Shown piece after piece: positions 36,350 through 46,700 of a stretch of DNA of 64,000 bases. The position numbers and the translations under genes were made by a program. Numbering within the stretch: the first letter of the stretch is position 1; every line of letters starts with the position of its first letter. The notes under the pieces were generated by a model, which had not been told where the DNA came from, searched no databases, and saw nothing but the letters and a program-made list of their open reading frames with translations. The DNA is taken from positions 372,001 through 436,000 of the forward strand of contig JAALGY010000033.1 of assembly GCA_032358165.1 (NCBI GenBank), in the 5' to 3' direction. Origin of the DNA: Diplosphaera chodatii (taxonomy: Eukaryota > Chlorophyta > Trebouxiophyceae > Prasiolales > Stichococcaceae).

Positions 36350-39300
36350 CTAGATGTCGCTGTCGCTGTCCCACTCCACATTGTCCAGATCTGAGTCCAC
36401 CTGTAAGATGCAAACCAACTATGGTGACGCTTGGTATGAAGTGTCCGTCAAGGGGACATGGCAGTAAACGTGAACAATAGCGCGAGCTGACACAGGAATG
36501 CGCAACATCGCCATCCATCTGCCTCCCAGAACACCAGCACTGGCTGCAAACCACGTCGGCGGCGTGACGTATGATATGTGCCTCTATAGCATGACCCTTG
36601 ATACACATCCTTCAAGCCCCAGGTCAGCGCACCTCGTTCAGGGTGGTGTCCACCGAGTAGCGCAGGATGCCGCCGATGCCGCCAAAGCCGCGGCAGAACT
36701 GGCTGCCCTCCTGCGACTTGTTGGTCACAAACTCCAGCTGGCACCCGAACTGCAGGCACACACGTGATAAGTTCGTGTGCATGTTGTGAAGCCGTGTGTG
36801 TCGTGCAGACTCACTGAGTCAGGCGCCAACATGGGCTGGACACATGTGGGAGCTGCTCGCCGCTCCTGCCCACCTTCTTGTAGTTGTTGGCCAGCCACTC
36901 CAGCAGCGACTCCTGCACCGCAACAGGTCGACAGGTTGCCCACGCTGTCCAGATGCACACCTCTTGCGCATGCCAGCGTACACAGCAGCAGCAGTCGCCC
37001 AGGCCGTGGACGCCCCGCCGGATGACCCTGCAGATCTGGACAGCGCAGCGCACTGCTGCTCCGGGCTCTTGTGTATTGCCACTAGACAGCAGCCGAGCCA
37101 CGGTGCACGTGGCGCCACCATCTGGCGGCGCACCCTGTTGACGACCTCCAGCTGGGCGCCCGTCTCCTTGTGCCGCAGCCATCAACACAAAGAGAGTATG
37201 TAGAAGAACATGAAGCCGGTACTTTGGCGGCGCACCTTATTGACGACCTCCAGCTGCGCGCCTGTCTCCTTGTCCCGCAGCACCTGCTCATCCGCCTCCT
37301 GCTCCGGGGTGAGGTGCATGATGATGTCCGCCTCGCCTGCGCAACATCACCAGCCACACAATGACATGTGGGGTCCCGCCGGCGACGCTGCGAAGCTTTC
37401 GCAGACAAGGCGCTGGAGCAGCCTGCAGCCGGCACTTTCTGCAGGTGTGCGTGCAGTACGCTCCAGATGCTGTCACGCGCGTCCCTCGAGGGACTCAGGT
37501 GCAAAGGGGTTTCAACCCTGTTTGGAGCGTACCTGTAGTGGGGTTGCGCAGCTCCAGGCGCTGGATGTCGAGGCTCTCCCACACGATGAGGGTGTCCACC
37601 GCGCCCATGTCCAGGCACGCCAGCGTGTCCTGCAGGGTGGGCCGGGCTGCCTCATGTCGTGTGCAGATCAACAGGCTGTATACGTTTCACATCGGCGTTG
37701 CTGGACAGGGCCTGCACCGCACGAGGCTCGGAGCCGGGCTCAAGCCGATACGCAACAGTGTGAGGTGAGACTGCATTGTAGAAGCTGTGTCATGTGCGCA
37801 CGGTGATGTATAACTTGCACCTTGACACCGCTGGTGTGCTTCCCGCTGTCCTGGCTGATCTCGTCAAAGAATTTGCTGATCAGGCGCTTTTCCTGCATGG
37901 ACATGGGGCCATCATTCAGGTGCCTTGACTTCGCACCCCGCACTTACGGTGGCACATGCTGGCATGTGTGTCACAGCGGCCATTGTGCTGACTTGCAGCG
38001 TCGTCACCTGCACGAACTTGACGTTCGCGAGGGCGCCTGCTGAGAGCTCAATCGCCTGGTTGAAGCCATTCTCGCCACCTGCGCACATGCGCCGTCACTG
38101 TCTGCGTCCGGCTCGCAAGGCACAGCAGGAGCTTTGCAGTTGCTGAAGCGGCTGATGGCGTAGTGGAGGTGCTCACCGTATGACACGTCAACAGTGAGCA
38201 GGATGATCGCCTTCAGCCGCTGGTCGAACATGTCGGACTGCCCCAGCTCGGTCTTGAAGTCGGCAGAGCCCGCCAGCACCAGGCCCGCCACATTCGGCCG
38301 GTCGTTGGTGATGAAGTACTGCGTCGTCTGCTCAGCCACCTGCGCACGATCAGACGCGGGGCGGTGGCGGTGCGTCCGCAGGGGTGAGTTCGCCATGCTT
38401 CGCGATGTAGCCGAGCCACTGCATGGCCATGCGACCGCTCACACGCGCGAGTTCAGGGTCCGGTGCATCGAGGCCACACGGCGTGCGACAAGCAGGTGAG
38501 GGTGATCGCATCTCGCTGCACCGCCGGCCCACCTTCCGCACGTAGTTGTGCCGCTTCTCCATCCGCAGGCGCGCGAACCGCAGCGCCGACTGCCCGCCCC
38601 GGCCGTGCTTCTTGGGCAGCTCCACCGAGAACTTGCCCAGGACCTGCAGCATTGACAGGGCGCAGGCTCAGCTCCCTGTGGCAGCCAACAAGCGCCCCAG
38701 CCCTGGTCACCGCTTGCAGGTTTGAGATGCCAGCGCGTCAAGCCAGGGCAGCCTGAGCCGCACCCACCTCACGTGTGTTGCCGCTGACTGTGCCAAACAG
38801 GCTGCCGTTGCCGTCCATCACCACGAACCCATACCTGCAGACAGTTGGGAGCTCGACACAGTTTCCCACCAGCACGTGCAGAGCAACCATAACCCAGAAG
38901 GCGGCAATGTGGCATCGCCGACGCTGTGGGTCATCAGTGCCAAACAGCTTGTCACACGGCTCACTTGGAGTCCGACTCCAGCAGCTCCGACAGCGCCTCC
39001 GTGTGGAACTTGTTGTCGCACAGGTACAGGCTGGTGTTGATGGGCTTGAAGGGCTCGAAGTCGATGTTGACCTTCCGCTCCTTGCCCTCCTCTGTCAAAA
39101 TGGTGCCCGTGTACACCACCAGGCCGTTGGGCGGCACCTGTGGGTCACACAGTACCGAACACATCAGGTGCTCCAGTTCATGAGGCGCATCTGCGGCGAC
39201 TGCATCTGCTTGCTGCTGCCGGCGAGCAAATTTGGGACGGCCTCGTCCATGGGCAGTGCGCAGCTGAGGGCTGGATGTACGCACTCTGTTGTACAGTTTG

Positions 39301-39900
39301 AGTCGCTGCTGACATGACGTGATGGCGCCAAGCACGGACTGCCTGTTGACGCGCGACTTGATATTGGAGGCTGTGCCGAACTCATCGGCAAGCATCTTCT
39401 GCACGCGCGAGACCTGCGCGGGGGGAACAGGGCCTCGAAGCTGGCAGTGCTCACTCTACATCCACACCCAATTCAGGTTCCTGCAGGAAGCTGCTGTGCA
39501 TTGGCTGCAGAGCCTGTCTAATGTGCCGGGGTGCATCATGTGTGATACGACGCCCACCTGATCCTTTGGCGGCATGATGAGACTGATCATAGATGTGCCG
39601 TTTCCGCGCGCTGCCTCCAGCCCCTTGATAAGCTGCGCCCAGAAGGACGAGGAGACCATCAGCACGGCAGTCTGCCCATGCATGACGGCGGATGACAACC
39701 ATCCGGCCGCTCATGACAGTGAACGACAGCTTGACTGGCATCATGCAAGCACGTTATATAGCCATCCAGGCGATGGTCCTGCCAAGCTATTCGACACATA
39801 CACTCTGCACAAAGCACACAAGCGCTGCGCGCACCCGCTTGATCTTCCACATCTCAATCTGCCTGTCGCCATCGTCCGCGTCTGCATACTTGTCCCCCAT
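36350..39900 (-). CDS. ERF1: Eukaryotic peptide chain release factor eRF1
   Basis: Decodes all stop codons and triggers peptide release. Fourteen exons in transcript order give 443 aa: 39835-39900, 39558-39632, 39285-39413, 38965-39137, 38768-38834, 38533-38643, 38177-38339, 38008-38078, 37821-37892, 37533-37629, 37236-37336, 36874-36912, 36633-36749 and 36350-36400. N-domain stop-recognition motifs are intact: GTS (34-36), TASNIKS (NIKS at 64-67) and YLCDNKF (Tyr128, Cys130, Phe134). The M-domain GGQ is at 186-188 in [21 protein letters not shown]-domain landmarks are [72 protein letters not shown] and [17 protein letters not shown]. It ends in an acidic tail, VEWDSDSDI. The usual GKY-[CV]-F-GV reads GKHTSGV here. 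A partial copy of one exon end lies in the following intron. Confidence 0.98.
37123..37280 (-). repeat. 56-bp direct repeat duplicating an eRF1 exon end and donor
   Basis: Positions 37225-37280 (the end of the functional eRF1 exon plus its GTGCGCCGCCA donor) are repeated at 37123-37178 with 5 mismatches in 56, at a spacing of 102 bp. The copy encodes [11 protein letters not shown] and retains the donor. The unit ends before the original acceptor; AG dinucleotides are nearby in the copy, such as acaag before gagacg. Confidence 0.9.
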
Positions 39901-40464
39901 GCCGGCAAGCCGCCGGCTGCCTCAGCAGCGACCAATGCCCACGAGGTTTGCTGCCTACGCACGCCACGGATGTTGCAATGCACTCTGGCTTCGGATGCTT
40001 GGGAGCTGAGCACCCTCGCTCCTGCAGCTGCGCGGTGCGCTCTGACTGCAAACGTCTGACACGGAACGGGCTGTTCTCTGTCAAGCGTAACGAGGCCACA
40101 AACCAGCTTTCGCGCACTGCTCCCTCTGGCTGCGCACCAGCACCTGGCCTCGAAAGCCCTAAAATATCCCAGTTCTCCAGCATGGATTTATGGGCGGTCC
40201 CACTTGCTGGGCGACTGGCAGGCGAAATGCGCAGCTTCAAGCTCGGCAATATGTATCATGCACGGATGCTTTGCAGTCACAGCTAATAACGACTAGACAG
40301 CAATCAAATATATGGCCCTTAACTGGGGCACTGCTATTCAATGACAGGAAAGATGACTACGCTCCTCACCGCGACAGCACTACAGCCGTGAAACTCTGCT
40401 CGATTGTGACAAACCTGCCGCAGTCGACAGAGGCAATGCTACAGGACGTCCCAAACCCCCTTTT
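39901..40464. other. Spacer: METTL22 3' region and eRF1 promoter
   Basis: About 560 bp between two genes on the - strand. It should carry the METTL22-like 3' untranslated region and the eRF1 promoter and leader. No exon or repeat is recognised. Confidence 0.45.
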
Positions 40465-42520
40465 CTAGACTCCCTCTTGTGCCCACAGCTCCCACAGTTC
40501 CAGGTCGTTGCCCCTCTCGTACTCGAGCACGTGCGGCACTGACACCACATCCAGCCGCCGGCCTGCCAGCGGCAGACGAGCAGAGCAGCTGTGACCAGGA
40601 GGCCTCGCAGGCATGCCGCTGCCGCCTCTGTCGCAACTCGAGGTGCTGATGCTACCGCTGCGCGTTGCCGGCACTCCAATTGCTGGGCCGGCCATTGCAG
40701 CAGCTCCTGCTGTTGCTCGGCGCGCATCTGGCGTGCAGTGGAACAGCTCCAGCCAGTGCTCGAACGCTGAAGCCCGCGCGTCCATGTCACGCAGCGTGAA
40801 GTTGTACCTGTTAGAGTGCATGAAGCTCCGTCAGGCCACTGTGGTTGCACAGCACGTCCACAATATGCGATATGCGATGGGACGATCAACATTCATCACG
40901 CTGACCCACCGCTTCTCCAGTGCGACGTACATGCACTTCCTCGTGCTCATGCCGCCGCCGCCGCCACCACGGGCAGCTTCGCTGCCTGCCTGATTGGGGC
41001 CTGGGGGGCTGCAGATGGTGCACGAGCCGCCTGCGCAGGCGGTGTGCGGCTGCAGCAGTGCGGCGGCGGCGGCCATGAACAGCTCTGTGATGTCGTTGTC
41101 ATACACGGTGTCCGCAGCCAGCAGCACCTGCGAATGGTGGTTCTGTCAGCTGGGAATTGCCTGGGTATTATGGTAATGCTCGACTGCTGCAAGCTACCAC
41201 ACCATCAACTCAGTTTCGCCCTGTGATTGCACTCCTGCAACATGGGTGCACGGGGCTGCAACACCTAAGGCAAGCACACCTCTGCCTGGAGCAGCTGGCG
41301 AATGTCTGCAGGGGTCCAGCCATGCGCTGCTGCCCACTGCTGCAGCGCACACCTGGCAGTACCATGGCCAGGAGCTCCAATGTGCCCCGACTGCTGCTGC
41401 GCCACCGGCGGCAGGGCTGCCCAGTCTAGGCAGTGGGCTGTCACCGAGGCGGGGCCGGCGGCAAAGCTTGCGGCATTGGCGACGATGTTCTCCTGCATTG
41501 GCCAGAAAGATTGGCGAGTCAGGAGGACCATTTGGTAGGGAGCTGAGGATCTGCACAACGTAGGAGAGTCCTCTGCCTGAAGCTGTCGTTCCACCCAGCA
41601 CCAGACGCTGCCAGGTGCAGCTTCAGGATGCGCGTTACCTGCAGCTGCGGCAGCAGCGACGGCATGTCCGTGAGCAGCACCCGGCGGGCGCTGGCGCGGG
41701 CGGCAGCCATGCCGGCGAGCCCGCAGCCCGCGCCCAGCTCGACAATGGTGCGGCCGGCAACCAGCTGCGGCCGGCTGAGCAGGAGGTCAGCCAGCAGAAG
41801 CGCCCCGCGCCACACCTGCAAGTGTGTGTCAACACATTGTATACCATCTGCCACATGCCGACACGCGACAGGCAGCTTCAGGGCGTCAGAATGTGCCCTC
41901 TCCTGACCGCATCAGAGCCCTTGCCACTATGGGATGCGGTTTGGAGGGCTCTACCCACACAGGAAGCACTGCAGGCTGACCTGCTTGCCAACGTCGTGCA
42001 GACTGGTCGCCATTGCATGGTGTATCACAAAGCCGTTGGCCGCCGTACCCTCCACCCTACTGCCGGCAGCCCCAGCTGCTGCGCCGTGCGCAGTGCGCCG
42101 CCGCTTTACAAGCACATCACCATCCTCGTCCAGCTCTGCACCCGCTGCGCCGCTGGCTAGTGCGTCTGCTGCTGTCCGTTTGCCATCTTTGACAACACAG
42201 GTGCCGAAGCCGCCCATTTCGCTGGCACAGCTGCACGGGGCTCTGGCCACTCCATCGCCATTGCTGCTCACTGGCGCCCACCCTGGCCTGAAGCAAAAGA
42301 CTGTGGTGCAGCGCTGCGCAGCTGACGGCGCCCTGCCGATGTGCACATCACTCAGCACGAGGTCGACTTCTGGGTCTGGTCGCCACTCTGGCGGTAGCTC
42401 TGCAGCTGCCGCGCCACACGCTGCTCCGTCATCAGGGCACGGGCACGCAGCGGCTGCGCGAGCGACATGTGCAGCTGCAGTGCAAGCAGCCATGTTGTCT
42501 GCCATCCTGCTGCTCAACAT
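40465..42520 (-). CDS. METTL22: METTL22-like protein lysine methyltransferase (MTF16 family)
   Basis: SAM-dependent methyltransferase of the METTL21/22 group, which methylates lysines on proteins. Five exons in transcript order give 496 aa: 41981-42520, 41639-41815, 41280-41492, 40910-41127 and 40465-40807. The N-terminal part carries the METTL22-type DVHIGRAPSA and DEDGDVLVKRRRT, then FVIHHAMATSLHDVGKQVW and RGALLLADLLLSRP. The SAM site is TIVELGAGCGLAGMAAARA, followed by RVLLTDMPSLLPQLQENIVA. Further motifs are HCLDWAALP and VLLAADTVYDNDITELF, then MYVALEKRYNFTLRDMDARA. It ends LELWELWAQEGV. A glycine-rich loop and a Ser/Arg-rich insert near 40580-40760 look lineage-specific. An alternative start lies five codons in, at 42505. 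The small membrane-protein gene ends only about 180 bp upstream on the same strand. Confidence 0.86.
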
Positions 42521-42697
42521 GCCGTGCTGTTGCCATCAATCACTGCAGATCGACCTGCCCTGCGCAGCCCAGAGCTCGCGATGAGCAGCAGACGAAACCA
42601 TGTCCATGACTGTACACTGCATCGTGAGGTAGACACGAACAGGTGTTCAGCATTGGTGCGAGCATGTACTATACTGACCTGGGCGCCACGAACTGCC

Positions 42698-43599
42698 TCA
42701 AACGGAAGGCTTGAAGGGTTTGCTTTCTGCGGCTTTCTGCCGGATTGCTGCTATCTGCTGCTGCGCTGCAACCTGTGCCGCTGACTGCTGGCTGTCATCT
42801 GCGCTCACGTACACAGTGTCACTGGTAGCTAAGCTTGTCAGATGTTTGACCGCAGGTTGTGAGGGAAAGGTGACTCTCCCCACCAAGCACAGGAACTGCC
42901 CTGTACCTGCCAAGCCGCTGTTACGCAGCGTGTTTGCCATCTGGTCGTGACTGGGCGACAGCGCCAGGAGGATGCCAGTGCCGAGGACAGGCCATGCCAG
43001 AAAGTGCGCCCACTGCGCAGTGTCGACCGAGATGATAATGACCGAGGTTGCGACATGCATGTAACCTGTCGCATGACGCCAGCTTGCGCAGTGCACAGCA
43101 AGATGGTGCCGCCTGAGAACAAGGCGCATGCTGTGACACATTGCATTCGCAATCGCACCTTGAACGGCAGCGTCTGCCTCTGCCGGTAGAAGTAGGTGGT
43201 GGCCAGTGACAGTGAAATGCCTGCGCCAATCAGGAGACCCTCCTGCTCGCCAAGTGGCATGGCTGCAATGAACCCAGTGGCTGTAATCACAGCGTCTCAG
43301 GCACAATATGCTGGTGCAAACGCTGTTCTGGTGCACCTGCGGCATCGTGGCACCCTGCACTCGTAGGGTGTTGGTTTCGGAGCAGGTACATGCCAGCCAT
43401 GGGCTGCGATCGCGGACCTGATTGCATGTTGCACTATTGATTGGCATTGACTGGCATGCAGCATGTTCATGTGATTTTTAGGGCAGCACCTAGCTACTTT
43501 CATTGAGATCGGCTTTGCCTGCAAATGCTGTGCATGATGGGCATGACATGACATCCACACCGACGTTGAGGCGTAGATGACCCTTGCCTGATCGATCAT
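42698..43599 (-). CDS. Small membrane protein, possibly HIG1-like; 5' end unresolved
   Basis: The best-supported part runs from a Met near 43262 (MPLGEQEGLLIGAGISLSLA) through TLPFKVRLRMQCVTACALFS and GGTILL. It continues in WAHFLAWPVLGTGILLALSP and ends in a Gln/Ala-rich tail, VAAQQQIAAIRQKAAESKPF, with stop 42698-42700. Two to three hydrophobic stretches are visible. The order glycine-rich helix, basic R-x-R-x-Q segment, second helix loosely resembles the HIG1 domain of respiratory supercomplex factors, but I am not certain. An ATG at 43597-43599 (MIDQARVIYASTS) could be a first exon; I could not find phase-consistent junctions for it. Exon limits are approximate. It shares a spacer of about 140 bp with the divergent THADA gene. 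Confidence 0.35.
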
Positions 43600-43735
43600 C
43601 TATGCGATCGCCTCCGTCATCTTGCGTTTGTTACGACGGCAACAAGCTGATGGCCTGCTTGTCACATGCTCAAGCGGCGGCTGGCGTCATCATGCGGTGA
43701 CCGGGATTGTGTCCAGCTGCGGTCGCTGCAGATCC

Positions 43736-46700
43736 ATGGCATCAAGGCTGCAGAAGCAGCAGCATGTGGGACGCTGGGGAGACAGCGGCATCATGTTCGC
43801 ACCAGCGTACCTCCAGCAGGTAACCGTGACGTCGCATGCTGTCGCAGATGGTAACCAGAGGGGCATGCATAATGCAGCCCTGCCACGGTCTGTGTGACGC
43901 CTCCGATCTGGACTCTGGTGCAGGTGGCCGATGATGCAGAGGGCCTATCCGGCGCATCGCAGCAGCTCCGGCAGTTCCATGTGCGTCTCACGGCCTTCCT
44001 GGCCCTGAGGTCCACGCGGCAGCAGCTGGACGCAACAAAGGTGCATCTTCGCGCAGCGATGCTGCACATGAGCTGCTTCAGGCCTCAAACCTGATCCCAA
44101 CTGTTCCCGAAAGGGGAACAATACATACATGCAACGGATGTGCTGTTGAGTGGCCACATGCAATGGAATGCTGCCGTCACACCTCATGCGCTGTGCAGAA
44201 CATGGGTCAGCATCTGTGACGCTTTGCAGGGTCTCGCCGCACCGCTGCTGGCGGCTGCATCGACGGGCCCCAGTGATGCAGGTGGTGGCAGCGCTGATCA
44301 GGTTGGCGACGCCAGCGGCGCCGCTAGCTATGAGCGGTGCATGCTGCGCGCCATTAGGCTTGCTGTCCTGCTGCTCTTCCAGGTGCGGGCCTATTCGTCG
44401 GGCCGAAGCACGTGTACAAGGGCATAGCCCCAGGGCACCTGATTTCATGTCGTGCTGTAATCGCAAACACATGCAGTCCCTGCTTTGCATGGCATGATGC
44501 GGCAACGTACAGATGTTGCATCGGATTGTATTGTACACAATACTGCTGTGTTGGTACAGGGCAACTCGAGGCCGTGTCACAGGAGGCTGCTTGCACAGCT
44601 TGGGTGCTTGCCGCGACAGTGGCTGCTGGAAGTCTGTAATGCCATTGTCACCCAGGTAAAGACGTAAAACGCAGGCGCCTCAACGCAATCAGGCGCACAA
44701 TCCTCGGGGGTGCATGCCTGCATCTTGTACATGAGTTGCAACCTCGCATCCAAAATCACATGCTGGTGCAGGTGCTTGCGGTGTTGAACGCTGGCCAGGC
44801 TGCAGTGGGGAACGGGCTTGCCGGCGGGCAGCAGCTGCCGCTGGCAGAAGTGGCCCCCAGCCTACTCGAGTGGCGCCCGCTGCATGACCACATCAGGTAC
44901 GTCTGCTTGTATGTTCTAGCATGAAGCGTACAAATGCAAGGTACTGCGTAATGTGCCATGTACGCAAGGAGATGAATCATCATGGCGCGCACTTTGGCTG
45001 TCGTTTGAAAGGTTGGAGTGTTGCAGCATTTCTCGCAACGCCTGCGCGGCCTCGCATGTGAGTCGCTGCGCCAGGAGGCTGTGACACTTCAGCAGCACCT
45101 CCTGAATCATGCGGACCTCATGCGTGCAGTGAGCTGGCGTGCCCGCTGCTGCGGGGCCTCGCTGCGAGCGTCGCCCGCGCTGCCGGCATCATGTCTACAC
45201 CCGGCCAGCAGCTGCCCGCAACGCTATGCGACGAGAGTCAGGACGCAGTCGCAGCGCTGTATGTCATTGTGCAGGTGGGCATCGTGGCCTGCTGCTGCAA
45301 CTGTGATCGAAATGTTGCGCCGCCAACGCACAGCAAATATGGCTGTCGGCTGCAGCAGCAGTGTCGACCATGCCATGCAGCGGTGCTGAGGCACGTCAGA
45401 GGCAACTCATGCAGCACGATGTCTTCAACCTTGCCAAATGAGGCCCCGCTGCAATACTCGTGTTTGACAATGCTGCAACCATGTGAGTTGACACCAGGCC
45501 GTTCCACCTCCTGCAGCGGGAGGGCACACGGCTGTCAGTCGCTGCAGATGGGCAAGCTGCCATCGCTGAGGCAGCCGAGGCTGCGCTCGCCCTGCTGAAG
45601 GTGCGCTTGGCGGTGTGGGTCGTCCACAGCACGGCTGCCTGTACTGTCTGGCACCACCAGGCAGCATGCAGGACTGATTTAGCGCCCTGAGCCCCCAGCG
45701 TGACATGCTTAACCTGACGTCTGTGTACATCAGAATCACCGCCATGTTTACTTTCAGCGGCATAGCAATGTACAAAAACACAAGCATTGCACAGGCAACA
45801 GAGCAACGCCTACCTGCTGTGGCAGGCGCCAGCGGCGCCGAGGGACGTGCTGGGCAGCGCAGCCGTGGTGCTCGCAGCCGCCGCGGCTCTGCCGGATGTG
45901 CCGCCACGCGTGCTTGCCTCCGAGCTGGCACAGGGCCTCTTCCCCGATGCGCCGCCTGACACCGCGCAGTGGTGACCCCCGTTGTCAGCAATCAGCGGAT
46001 CCTGTTATGCCACTGTAGCCAGCAAGCCGCAGGGTGCTTGGCAGCGCTCCCAGTCAATAGGTACAAGCACTGAGCCACACAGCCAGCGGGTTGCTTCCCC
46101 GAGGGCTGAAACAGTGCTGAGCTTGCACGACAGGAAGCGGGACAGCGCGTCAGGACGAGGGGCGGCTGCCGGTATCGTTGCGGTGGCTCTGGAGCGCCGT
46201 GGCAGCAGCCTGGCGGCTGAGCTCGCAGGCCTGCCACCCATCGCACGCATCTCAGCCGTGAAAGGTCGGCGAGAGCTCAGCCATCCAGAGCACCACAGCC
46301 AGTAGCTTGCTCAATGCACGGTCTGGGGCACTCACCATTCTGTTCAGGCCACAGCCTGGCTCGATGAACATGCAGCACGACCTGCTAGCACCTGCGCACA
46401 TCACCTCGAGGGCTGCGCCTTTCAAGAGGTGACGAGCAACATTGGCTACATGTGCCTCTGTTACATCTGCTGCAGGAGTGCTGAGCAGCCTGCCTGCCAA
46501 GGCGCTGTGCACGGACCTGGCACTGCGCACGGCCAGCACTCCAGCCGTCGAAAGGCAGCCGCCAGCAGCGGCAGCGGAACACTCTGCTGGCAGGGGGCAG
46601 GACGCCGGCTGGACGTTCCTCGTCAATGGCGCGCTGGTGGCGGCACTGGACGCCGCTGCAGCGCCGCCAGACGCGCACCACAGGGTGTACGCCATGGCCG

